Source: Candidatus Poribacteria bacterium
GTDB taxonomy: Bacteria > Poribacteria > WGA-4E > WGA-3G
Direction of reading: 5' to 3'
Length of the DNA stretch: 7,616 nt
Assembly: GCA_028824575.1 (NCBI GenBank)
Contig: JAPPDN010000301.1
Location: forward strand, 1 to 7,616
Positions 1 through 6,971 of this stretch are shown here, piece after piece. Under the pieces are notes generated by a model that saw only the letters and a program-made list of their open reading frames with translations, ran no database searches and was not told where the DNA came from. Position numbers and translations under genes: made by a program. How positions within the stretch are numbered: position 1 is the first letter of the stretch; each line of letters opens with the position of its first letter.

Positions 1-1096
1 CAGGGTGTCCTATCCCGTGCCAGCGGACAACCTCCAAACCCGTATTGTTCGGTGTTTCATCAACGTGAAATCGGCTTCTAATCTGTCCGTCTTTATCTAC
101 CACCATTAAGTCTGGATGATGTCCATTATAACGAATAACCAAGGCATCTTCGGACGCATCGGAGAGTAATTTACCACACCGAATTTCCTGTCCGTGCGGT
201 ACAACATCAAAACCGAGCGAGAGAATTGGATGCCCTTCCGCATCAACCACCTGGCCACCGCCGGAGAGAATCGCCCGTTTGGCTCCATTCCACTCGGAGA
301 CTAAAACCGAATCCATGTTATCCCCGAAGAACCGATTCCAAAGTGCTGTGCCATCCGCTGCGAGTCCAAAATTACCACCGTTGACTTCATCAAGTCCGTC
401 GCCATTAAAATCACCGACTGCCGGAATATAGGCAGAATGCTTCGGATAACGGAACCATTCATCGGTATACTGCCAGAGCAGCTCAAGTTTGTGGTTAAAG
501 GCGAGTAGGTTCACACCTACCTTCACAACGAAATCTTGCCGTTGCGCATTTCCAGAGAAATTCGCAATCATCAACCGCTGATGGACATAGTTAGGGATCT
601 GGAGTTCACCGTCAGCGTACGCATTGCACTGACGCAACGCATTCGGTGCAGCTGTGTGTTTAATAGCACCCGTCGCACCATCTAAAATCATTATGCGAAC
701 GGTAGACAAATCCCACTTATTCGCCTCTCCTGCATCTTCATCTATCCAGAAGCAGATAACCTCTGCCTGTCCATCGGCATCAATGTCATAAATAGCAACG
801 GGACCGGGACGATCGGGTGAGAGGGTTGTTAGGTACGTATCCTTGGCATCTGCGTCTCTGATTTCAAGATGTTTGTCACCGAGGGACCAGAGCGGTTCAC
901 CTTCGAGCGTAAACGCGCCGAGGAAACACGGATGAATACCGCCGAGCGACTTGTACACCAGAAAATCGACACTGCCGTTACCTGTCAGATCGCCGATGCG
1001 GATATCGCCGCCCCACGCTTTTCCGTCTGTTTCGTTCAAAAATGCGTCCGGAATTGCCACCCGTTTATAAAGATGTGCTAATTGTGGAGTGTCCAT
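1..1096 (-). CDS. FG-GAP/VCBS-repeat beta-propeller protein, rhamnogalacturonan-lyase-11-like (3' end outside window)
   Basis: One open minus-strand frame of 365 codons runs from an ATG at 1096 to the left edge without a stop. It shows repeated FG-GAP-type calcium loops: DLTGNG at residues 36-41, DIDADG at 104-109 and DFNGDG at 229-234. Each sits before a short hydrophobic strand, as in integrin-like propeller blades. The early layout (a GD-x-x-GNG loop, then 'FTLEGEPLW', then 'YDIDADGQAEV') resembles the start of family-11 rhamnogalacturonan lyases, which are pectin-cleaving propellers. The resemblance is at motif level only, so lyase activity is not claimed. The N-terminus has no signal peptide or membrane segment, which is odd for a polysaccharide-active propeller. 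The ATG lies 2 nt after the stop of the upstream isomerase gene and has no clear ribosome-binding site, so translational coupling is likely. It could equally be a non-enzymatic FG-GAP protein. Existence of the gene is certain, the fold is likely, the substrate unknown. Confidence 0.85.
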   Translation of the reverse strand, partial: MDTPQLAHLYKRVAIPDAFLNETDGKAWGGDIRIGDLTGNGSVDFLVYKSLGGIHPCFLGAFTLEGEPLWSLGDKHLEIRDADAKDTYLTTLSPDRPGPVAIYDIDADGQAEVICFWIDEDAGEANKWDLSTVRIMILDGATGAIKHTAAPNALRQCNAYADGELQIPNYVHQRLMIANFSGNAQRQDFVVKVGVNLLAFNHKLELLWQYTDEWFRYPKHSAYIPAVGDFNGDGLDEVNGGNFGLAADGTALWNRFFGDNMDSVLVSEWNGAKRAILSGGGQVVDAEGHPILSLGFDVVPHGQEIRCGKLLSDASEDALVIRYNGHHPDLMVVDKDGQIRSRFHVDETPNNTGLEVVRWHGIGHP

Positions 1097-1098
1097 CT

Positions 1099-1863
1099 TC
1101 AAACAAACGCTTTGAAAAGTCCTACATAAAGTGCGAGGACCTTCTCTGGATCAGGTCCCGTATAAGCACACTCGTTGGAGATGTAGCCTGAGAAACCGAT
1201 GCGATCCAGCCATTGAAACATCTGTCGGTAGAGATCAAACGTCGCGGGTTCCTCTACCCTGTGCGTATGCACCGCAGTAATGTGAGGGGCTACACGCGAA
1301 AAGAGCGGTTCAATACTGCCAGCATCGCAACCCACGAATTGTGAATTGAAAACAAAACCGACATTCGGAAGATTCACACCTTCGATGACTTGCATCGCTG
1401 AGTCCGGATCTGTAAAAGAGCCGTGCATCTCAATAGAGACAGTAATATTTTTCTCACCGGCATAGGTACCGAGAGCTTTCAATCCATCTCTGACATACCC
1501 CACGACCGCTTCACGATTCTCTTCCGAATACCGGTCACCGAGCACGCGAACATGATCGCAGCCCATAAATTCCGCCATGTCGATAACGCGTGTAACACGA
1601 CGGACGGTCTCCTCGCGATCGGCAGCGTTCTCAGAGTGGAAATTTTGGCAACTGGTCAGCGAGGAGATAACAACGCCACTCGCGTCGACCTGCGCCTTCA
1701 ATCCCTCCCAAGCCTCTCTTGGGGTATCCCACTCAAATCCGTGTTTCTGTTTATAGTCCATTAACAATTCGACACCGTGATAGCCAGTAGCCTCAGCAGT
1801 GTCAAGTATCTGCCCTAATTCCCACTCTTGGCAGGTTTGATAAGTATTCAATGACCATTTCAT
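1099..1863 (-). CDS. Sugar phosphate isomerase/epimerase-like TIM-barrel protein (AP-endonuclease-2 superfamily)
   Basis: This 254-residue protein has the normal length for xylose-isomerase-like TIM barrels, which typically bind a divalent metal and isomerise or epimerise sugars, inositols or keto-sugars in the cytoplasm. Visible barrel strands and candidate ligands are: 'GVELL' with Glu32, 'VSIEMHG' with Glu145 and His147, 'VGFVFN' with Asn173, 'AVHTH' with His199 and His201, and 'YISNECA' with Glu231. In the family an Asp followed by a His usually occupies the 173-175 region; here it reads Asn-Ser-Gln, so metal binding may be altered. There is no signal peptide. The ATG at 1863 is preceded by AAGGA (1875-1879) at 11 nt spacing. 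The stop lies 2 nt from the start of the FG-GAP gene, so the two are very likely one operon, perhaps for carbohydrate use. The exact substrate cannot be read from sequence. Fold is confident, reaction is open. Confidence 0.9.
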   Translation of the reverse strand: MKWSLNTYQTCQEWELGQILDTAEATGYHGVELLMDYKQKHGFEWDTPREAWEGLKAQVDASGVVISSLTSCQNFHSENAADREETVRRVTRVIDMAEFMGCDHVRVLGDRYSEENREAVVGYVRDGLKALGTYAGEKNITVSIEMHGSFTDPDSAMQVIEGVNLPNVGFVFNSQFVGCDAGSIEPLFSRVAPHITAVHTHRVEEPATFDLYRQMFQWLDRIGFSGYISNECAYTGPDPEKVLALYVGLFKAFV

Positions 1864-2013
1864 TTTTTTAATTTTCCTTGCGGTTCGTTGAAGTGGGTTG
1901 AAAATTTGAAGTGTCTTTCCGTAAACCCGCCCTCCACTTCGTTACGGGCTAAGTTTTTGTTAAAAGGAACCTCTTAACTGAAAACTATTCTTCTAACCTC
2001 TGATTGCTGACCG
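1864..2013. repeat. 150-bp intergenic gap with inverted repeats and a short imperfect tandem duplication
   Basis: No gene is visible between the vWA stop and the isomerase start. Three small structures are. (1) CCGTAA at 1919-1924 and TTACGG at 1942-1947 form a perfect 6-bp inverted repeat around a 17-nt loop. (2) GAAGTGG at 1890-1896 is inverted by CCACTTC at 1934-1940, with another GAAGTG at 1908-1913. (3) Two related units, 1968-1992 and 1995-2021, both begin AACCTCT and end CTATTCTT, with 10 or 12 different bases between. The second unit extends into the last codons and stop of the vWA gene. I see neither a convincing promoter nor a real terminator: the run of T at 1953-1957 is separated from the stem and would serve only the plus strand. 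It may be a fragment of a dispersed genomic repeat, which one window cannot show. Confidence 0.4.
1875..1879 (-). promoter_or_regulatory. Ribosome-binding site of the isomerase-like gene
   Basis: The minus strand reads AAGGA here, 11 nt before the ATG at 1863, followed by an A/T-rich spacer. It supports that start codon. The spacing is at the long end of the normal range. Confidence 0.6.
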
Positions 2014-3093
2014 CTATTCTTGTATTGGGATGGGAAACCAGAGTCCCCCAGTTTTCGTTGTTAGTGCCCTATGCGTCATATCAGGGATGCCAATGACATC
2101 CACTGTGATATTATTCTTATAGCACTGCTTCAAGACCTCCGATAGCGTGTAAGACCCTTTAGTAAACTCATCGGTAACAAGCACAAATCGACGGTTTACA
2201 CCCTCGCGGAAATCGACGCGGCGAATCGTTTTTATGATGGCGTTGTGTGCCCGCTCATCGCCCATGCCAGCAACGACATGCGTCGTTAACAACCGTTTGA
2301 ATCTCTCGCTATCCCGCGTCTGTGGATGGATGATCGTATCACGCTCAAGATACCTGAAAATAACGATGCCGAGTGTAAAGTCGATGCTTTTCTCTTCAAA
2401 TACTGTTACCATTCGACGCAACTGCCTGCCGACTGCGCGGATATTATCTATCATACTCCCACTAATGTCAAGCAAAAAAACGAGGTCAACAGCAGTTTCG
2501 GATTCGCTGTCGGCGATGCTCTCCGCGATGCCTTCGAGTGCCTCTCCCATCCGAGCGTCTCTGTCAATAGGTTGGGCAGGACTTTTACGACCTTCGGTTT
2601 CGTTTGCCTCGGTTTGTCCTTGGGCTGTTTTGGGCTTGGGCGCAATTGTAGGTCTCTTTGCATGTGCAGCTGCGATTGTTTTCCATGCTGGCGTTTCTGT
2701 AGTGTGTTCGCGTAGTGAAGTCTCTGCCATCGGTAGCCGGGCATCTGTTTTTAACACAGGGATTGAGGCATTAGATAGCATCGGGGGGGCTGAATGCGTC
2801 AACTTTGCAGTGTTTTGATTGGCAGCAGGTGAACGCTTCGCATGCACAGGCGTGGAACGCCGCGCTGGCATCGAACGTTTCTGAGTGCTACTGACATGAA
2901 AACGTCGAAATTCTGTCACCGCAATGGCTTCAGACACCAACGGTTCTGACGGAAGCATCGGGCGATACCACCGAATGTAACCGATACTCATAATTCCTAT
3001 CGCGACGGCGTGTAAAACCAATGACATGAGTAACGCCCTGCGAATTTTCCGACGCTTCTGTTGTCGTTTATCCCAATAGGCATCAAATAGCAT
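2014..3093 (-). CDS. Membrane-anchored von Willebrand factor A protein with TonB-like N-terminal anchor
   Basis: The frame gives 359 residues from the ATG at 3093. A basic stretch (KRQQKRRKIRR) precedes one hydrophobic helix at about residues 20-40, so the rest should lie in the periplasm. The helix contains Ser24-Leu-Val-Leu-His28, the SxxxH pattern of TonB-type energy transducers. A low-complexity linker of about 150 residues rich in Pro, Ala, Thr, Ser and Lys follows. The vWA domain spans about 200-355 with the metal-site motif DISGS (Asp209, Ser211, Ser213), a 'GMGDE' turn near 276-280 and 'LVTDE' with Asp308. vWA domains bind protein partners through a divalent metal. I prefer ATG 3093 because GGAG (3103-3106) lies 9 nt upstream. 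A GTG at 3108, sharing its G with the upstream TAG stop, would add five residues but has no ribosome-binding site. The upstream dikinase-like gene ends 14 nt before, so co-transcription is likely. Function unknown. Confidence 0.88.
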   Translation of the reverse strand: MLFDAYWDKRQQKRRKIRRALLMSLVLHAVAIGIMSIGYIRWYRPMLPSEPLVSEAIAVTEFRRFHVSSTQKRSMPARRSTPVHAKRSPAANQNTAKLTHSAPPMLSNASIPVLKTDARLPMAETSLREHTTETPAWKTIAAAHAKRPTIAPKPKTAQGQTEANETEGRKSPAQPIDRDARMGEALEGIAESIADSESETAVDLVFLLDISGSMIDNIRAVGRQLRRMVTVFEEKSIDFTLGIVIFRYLERDTIIHPQTRDSERFKRLLTTHVVAGMGDERAHNAIIKTIRRVDFREGVNRRFVLVTDEFTKGSYTLSEVLKQCYKNNITVDVIGIPDMTHRALTTKTGGLWFPIPIQE

Positions 3094-3102
3094 GTTCCTC
3101 TT

Positions 3103-3106
3103 CTCC
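3103..3106 (-). promoter_or_regulatory. Ribosome-binding site deciding the vWA start
   Basis: The minus strand reads GGAG here, within GGAGAAGAGG, 9 nt before the ATG at 3093. It would lie inside the coding sequence if the GTG at 3108 were used, so it favours the ATG. Confidence 0.55.
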
Positions 3107-3107
3107 A

Positions 3108-5666
3108 CTATGAAGTCTCATGGTAAATTGAGACTGTTCCCTGATTTCCATCAATCTGCAGCATCTGTCCATCAGCGATACGTTGCGTTGCGTTCGGAAC
3201 ATTAGCAACCGCAGGAACACCGTACTCTCTCGCGACAACCGCACCGTGTGACAAAATTCCACCGCGCTCCATTACCAAGCCCGCTGCATGTAGAAAAAGC
3301 GGTGTCCACGCAGGGTCGGTCGATGGACACACCAAAATATAATCGCGGTCAGATGGATTCACATCCGAGGGGGTCAAAAGCACACGTGCTTTTCCCGTTG
3401 AGATGCCCGCGGAAACACCTACGCCGGTATACGTTTCCGCTGCGTCAATTGACACCGGCACGCCGATCTGTTCCAGCGCATCACTGAAAATGACATCCGG
3501 CATCTCAATCTGTAACATAAGTTCCCGCTCAGTTCTTCGTGTGGCGATAATATCACCGAAAACATCACCACCAATCAGTCGTTCTAATTCCTCTGGCACG
3601 AGATAAAAAATGCCGTCATTAAGTTCATAACGATTATCCAATTCAAGTAAGGCGCGCCGAACCTGTTCATAGCCGAGCATCAGGTAAAATTTCGCTGTTT
3701 CCCTTAAAGGCATATAACGCCTTGTGAAATCCAGTTCACTCTCAACCTGTTTCCGCAAATTCGCCTTATCCCCGAGGATCGCGCCGAGTTCTGTCTCCGC
3801 AGCGTCACGTTGTTCCGCTTGTCGTGCAAAGTGTGAAGCACCTTCTTGTTCCGCGTCTGTGTCTGAAGCCTCTCGCTGAAAAGATGCGATTATCTGTTTA
3901 AGATAGGTCGTATCTTCACGCCACCTCGGTTGTGCGAGTTCAAACTCGTCAACAGCACGATGCCCATAGTCTTTGAGGAAATCGATAAGTGCCAAGTCCC
4001 CATCTGCCACCTGCCATAATTTCTCGTTCGTTTCAACGGTAAGATTCCCAGAAACGCCACTAATGAGCCTACTCGCAAGCCCCTTTGCCGCTGTCTCATT
4101 TAGGTGTTTTTGCAGTGCTGCCTCCAACCGTTGGAGTGAAAACCCGGCGAGCAATGTAGCAGTAAGAGCCTTTGGCGCGAAATCGTCCAATGTTTTGGCG
4201 CGCCATGTCTGGAATTTCGCCACTAATTCCGCATCCGATAAGTCAGCGTATGTGAGTTCTCGTTCTGCTTCAACTTCCTTTTGAAATACTGGGAATACCT
4301 CTTCTGCTAACAGTTGATCAAAGTCCGAACGAATGCGACGAAGCCGCATTTCTGCTTTGCTCATACGAATAATATGGACCGGAAGTTTCAACCAAAACGC
4401 TGCAGTACTTCGGGTAATATCAGTTTGTACTTGCGCATACATCGCCTGTTGAGGGTTCTGCTTCAAGGCATTGAAATCGTGTGCAAACGGGAAACCCTCG
4501 AAGTGGAGTTCCGCCTCACGGTTCAAATTAACGTAAATCCGTCCACAGATCAAGTCAAGAATACCCTCGCTATCCACCCGTTTGCTCGGATGGAACCCTA
4601 AACTGCGATATGCCTTGCCTAATCCACCTGCACCCGACATAAATTCCTTGACAATCGTCCAAGTCATCGGCAACGGAGCAGGCAACACTTCAGCGATGTT
4701 GTGATGACACCAGACCGTACCGTGTGTTTCGGTATGTGCTTCCAGTCTCTGAATCTCCTTTTCACGGCGTTTTTCAACGGATCTCTCGTCGACCCCCGGA
4801 GTTGGGTATGTAGGTTCAGAGGATGTGGTAATATAGCGTGCTTGCAACAACACGAACTGTGTATCGGCGAGTGCCCACTCAATATCCATCGGCTTTCCGT
4901 AGAAGGTTTCAATCTGCATGCCAAGTTGTGTGAGTTCTTTCAGTTGTGCATCCGTTAGACTCGGAACGTCTCGTTTCGCAGATAACACCTCACTTACACC
5001 CGTAGCCGTTACCATTTCGCGTTTTGTAGCCACATTTTTTTTCAAAACCTCACGTGTCTCCCGCGATATATGAAAACTATCAGGCGTAATCACACCAGAA
5101 ACAACCGATTCCCCTAACCCCCAATTCGACTCAATGATAGACACACCCGCACTAAAAGGACTGACTGTGAAAAGCACGCCAGAGACATCTGCCTCACACA
5201 TCTCTTGGACGACAACCGCCATCGCCAACCCTTCATCGGAGATCCCTTGTGTTTGCCGGTAGGCGATAGCCCGTTCCGACCAGAGCGATGCCCAGCATCC
5301 TTTGATCGCATCTATGAGTTCATCGGACGTTACATTCAAAAAGGTGTCCTGTTGTCCAGCGAAACTCGCTTCTGCCAAATCCTCCGCTGTCGCACTCGAA
5401 CGTACGGCGACTGCGGCGGTTTGCAATTGCTCGCGTGCTGTGTGGATGTCCGCGACAAGTTCCGGGGACAACACAACCTCTTTAATCGCGCTCGCATTCT
5501 GTTCTGATAGATGCTGAACAGAAGACCGATAGGCATCTGTAGTGACACAAAAACCTTGCGGCACTTGAAACCCTGCTCTCGTCAGTTTTCCGAGATTTAG
5601 CCCTTTTCCGCCGACATCTGGCAGATCTGTCTCGTCAATCTCTGAGAAGTGTTTGATAAATTGCAT
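3108..5666 (-). CDS. PEP synthase/rifampin-phosphotransferase-like dikinase (ATP-grasp domain plus C-terminal phospho-His domain)
   Basis: The protein has 852 residues from the ATG at 5666. The N-terminal part (about 1-280) is the PPDK/PEP-synthase ATP-binding domain: GGKGLNLGKL at 19-28, 'VAVRSSATAEDL' at 86-97, 'SFAGQQDTFLNV' at 101-112, 'ESNWGLGESVVSG' at 179-191, 'DIEW' at 261-264 and 'LLQAR' at 273-277. A largely helical middle region (about 290-740) follows. The C-terminus (about 748-850) is the swivelling phospho-His domain, with 'DPAWTPL' and 'GGILSHGAVVAREYGVPAV'; the catalytic His is about 807. True PEP synthase continues into a PEP/pyruvate TIM barrel after the His domain; here the protein ends. 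This order and length match rifampin phosphotransferases, which use ATP to phosphorylate an acceptor bound by the middle domain. The acceptor here is unknown, so antibiotic resistance is only one option. The frame is open back to an ATG at 5762, but a good -10 element at 5708-5713 lies inside that extension, so I start at 5666. It probably forms an operon with the vWA gene. Confidence 0.88.
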   Translation of the reverse strand: MQFIKHFSEIDETDLPDVGGKGLNLGKLTRAGFQVPQGFCVTTDAYRSSVQHLSEQNASAIKEVVLSPELVADIHTAREQLQTAAVAVRSSATAEDLAEASFAGQQDTFLNVTSDELIDAIKGCWASLWSERAIAYRQTQGISDEGLAMAVVVQEMCEADVSGVLFTVSPFSAGVSIIESNWGLGESVVSGVITPDSFHISRETREVLKKNVATKREMVTATGVSEVLSAKRDVPSLTDAQLKELTQLGMQIETFYGKPMDIEWALADTQFVLLQARYITTSSEPTYPTPGVDERSVEKRREKEIQRLEAHTETHGTVWCHHNIAEVLPAPLPMTWTIVKEFMSGAGGLGKAYRSLGFHPSKRVDSEGILDLICGRIYVNLNREAELHFEGFPFAHDFNALKQNPQQAMYAQVQTDITRSTAAFWLKLPVHIIRMSKAEMRLRRIRSDFDQLLAEEVFPVFQKEVEAERELTYADLSDAELVAKFQTWRAKTLDDFAPKALTATLLAGFSLQRLEAALQKHLNETAAKGLASRLISGVSGNLTVETNEKLWQVADGDLALIDFLKDYGHRAVDEFELAQPRWREDTTYLKQIIASFQREASDTDAEQEGASHFARQAEQRDAAETELGAILGDKANLRKQVESELDFTRRYMPLRETAKFYLMLGYEQVRRALLELDNRYELNDGIFYLVPEELERLIGGDVFGDIIATRRTERELMLQIEMPDVIFSDALEQIGVPVSIDAAETYTGVGVSAGISTGKARVLLTPSDVNPSDRDYILVCPSTDPAWTPLFLHAAGLVMERGGILSHGAVVAREYGVPAVANVPNATQRIADGQMLQIDGNQGTVSIYHETS

Positions 5667-5707
5667 AAGCCAAGATTCGTCTGCAAAAGGTAGAAGCAAG
5701 TGAAAAT

Positions 5708-5738
5708 AGTATAACAGAACCTGTCTGCCAAATGCAAA
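5708..5738 (-). promoter_or_regulatory. Candidate sigma-70 promoter of the dikinase-like gene
   Basis: On the minus strand a -10 element TATACT (5708-5713, five of six consensus bases) is preceded by a weaker -35, either TTTGCA (5733-5738, 19-nt spacer) or TTGCAT (5732-5737, 18-nt spacer). Transcription would begin near 5701, about 35 nt before the ATG at 5666. Confidence 0.5.
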
Positions 5739-5763
5739 TACGTCTGGCCTTTGCAGATTCATC

Positions 5764-5792
5764 TTGACAAATCTTCGGGGATTGGTTAAACT
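5764..5792 (+). promoter_or_regulatory. Candidate sigma-70 promoter of the GT9 glycosyltransferase
   Basis: A perfect -35 TTGACA (5764-5769) is followed after 17 nt by TAAACT (5787-5792, four of six consensus bases). Transcription would start at about 5799-5800, on the first base of the proposed ATG, giving an essentially leaderless mRNA. No ribosome-binding site precedes that ATG, which fits. Confidence 0.5.
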
Positions 5793-5799
5793 GAGAACG

Positions 5800-6933
5800 A
5801 TGTTTCAGAATCTCTCCGAAACTCTCACTTTAATCGCTTCTGCTGCCGTACAGTGGCTCTTTTATTGGAAACGTTTGCCGAAGGACTTCACACCGAAGCG
5901 TATCCTTGTTGTCAAACTTGATCATCTCGGAGATGTCCTGTTAGCGACACCGGTATTTTCCAATCTAAGCCAAGCGTATCCAGATGCCGAACTGCACGCC
6001 TTGACCGGTACATGGAGTCGCGTCGTTTTAGAGAAACATCCTGATGTTAGTAAGGTCTTGGAATACAATTCACCTGCTTTCTGCCGTACAGGGGATCCGA
6101 CTTCACTAAAACAAACGTTCCAACTTTACCGAGCGTTACGTCGTCAAAAATACGACCTGATGGTGGAACTCCGAAATGATTGGCGTATTATCTGTTTTTC
6201 ACTGCTGCGAGTTACACCGAAACGTCTTGACCGAGCGACACTGCAAGTTGAGAACAAATTGGGCCTCGCGCGATTCACTGGAATACACGAAACAACACGC
6301 AACCTTGATGTCTTAGACAAAGCAGGCATTCCAATATCCATAAAGACCACTACCTTCTCGATAACAACTGAAGACAAGGAATGGGCATCTGATTTTCTTA
6401 CGACACATCAAATTAATAGAGAACGACCATTGGTTGCTATCCATCCAGGTTCCCCAATTCCGCTAAAACGGTGGGCACCTGAGCGGTATGCAGAACTCGC
6501 AGATTGGCTAATTGCACAAAAACGTGCAGAAATTCTGTTTGTCGGTGTGAAAGACGAAATCCCGATAATTACAGAAATCCAACGGCTTACGCGAGCGGAG
6601 TCAATCAGTATCGCCGGTAAAACAACCCTGACACAGTTGGCATCAATCTTGCACACATGTAATGTGTTTATCGGCAACGATAGCGGTCCGATGCATCTCG
6701 CTGCAGCGGTAGGCATTCCAACAGTAGGACTCTATGGACCCGGTGATCCAACCCGTTTTGGACCCGTGGGCGCAAAGTGTCAAACAATTCAACGCAAAAC
6801 GGATTGCCCCCCATGCCAGGGGGCGGTCTGCCGATTCGGTGAAGACGGATGTATGTCCAAAATTCAAGTTGCCGACGTAATCCAGACGCTTGAAGAGGTC
6901 GAGTATTTGTTATCAGAATATAGCAAGATTTGA
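5800..6933 (+). CDS. Glycosyltransferase family 9 protein, ADP-heptose:LPS heptosyltransferase-like
   Basis: The protein has 377 residues from the ATG at 5800 and shows the GT9 (WaaC/WaaF) two-domain GT-B plan. GT9 enzymes usually move heptose from ADP-heptose onto lipopolysaccharide core at the inner face of the inner membrane. The N-terminal motif 'RILVVKLDHLGDVLLATPVF' (34-53) includes Asp45, at the position of the family's catalytic Asp. The C-terminal donor-binding half has 'AIHPGSPIPLKRWAPERY' (213-230, with Lys223), 'IAGKTTLTQLA' (271-281) and 'GNDSGPMHLAAAVGIPTVGLYG' (292-313). Near the end four cysteines (336, 339, 344, 351) form a CxxC-x4-C-x6-C cluster seen in some GT9 relatives. 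Residues 9-23 are hydrophobic and may touch the membrane. The frame is open from a TTG at 5764, but that codon is part of the -35 element, so ATG 5800 is preferred. The gene is divergent from the dikinase-like gene. Donor sugar and acceptor cannot be fixed. Confidence 0.92.
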   Translation: MFQNLSETLTLIASAAVQWLFYWKRLPKDFTPKRILVVKLDHLGDVLLATPVFSNLSQAYPDAELHALTGTWSRVVLEKHPDVSKVLEYNSPAFCRTGDPTSLKQTFQLYRALRRQKYDLMVELRNDWRIICFSLLRVTPKRLDRATLQVENKLGLARFTGIHETTRNLDVLDKAGIPISIKTTTFSITTEDKEWASDFLTTHQINRERPLVAIHPGSPIPLKRWAPERYAELADWLIAQKRAEILFVGVKDEIPIITEIQRLTRAESISIAGKTTLTQLASILHTCNVFIGNDSGPMHLAAAVGIPTVGLYGPGDPTRFGPVGAKCQTIQRKTDCPPCQGAVCRFGEDGCMSKIQVADVIQTLEEVEYLLSEYSKI

Positions 6934-6971
6934 CAGAAAACAAAAACATCTATCAGCACCGACAAATTAAC

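Noticed and set aside
869..1081. Plus-strand open frame of 70 codons
   Set aside because: It lies inside the FG-GAP gene on the other strand and shows no recognisable motif; a shadow frame.
1919..1957. Inverted repeat followed by TTTTT as a rho-independent terminator
   Set aside because: The stem is only 6 bp with a 17-nt loop, the T run is short and not adjacent, and it faces the plus strand, where no gene ends nearby.
2234..2818. Plus-strand open frame of 194 codons opposite the vWA gene
   Set aside because: Its translation is Ser/Ala-rich antisense of the linker and vWA domain. The minus frame has clear vWA motifs.
3094..3108. GTG start of the vWA protein overlapping the upstream TAG by one base
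   Set aside because: It has no ribosome-binding site, while GGAG stands 9 nt before the ATG at 3093. It remains possible as a coupled start.
3108..5666. Calling the gene ppsA (phosphoenolpyruvate synthase)
   Set aside because: The PEP/pyruvate-binding TIM barrel that follows the His domain in PpsA is missing and the His domain is at the C-terminus.
5667..5762. N-terminal extension of the dikinase-like protein with a hydrophobic stretch that could pass for a signal sequence
   Set aside because: It overlaps a good minus-strand -10 element, and the conserved domain starts just after the ATG at 5666. Most likely untranslated promoter DNA.
5764..5799. TTG start giving the glycosyltransferase 12 extra residues
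   Set aside because: The TTG is the first half of a perfect TTGACA -35 element and has no ribosome-binding site.
6934..6971. Terminator after the glycosyltransferase gene
   Set aside because: No stem-loop with a T tract can be seen between its stop and the next promoter.
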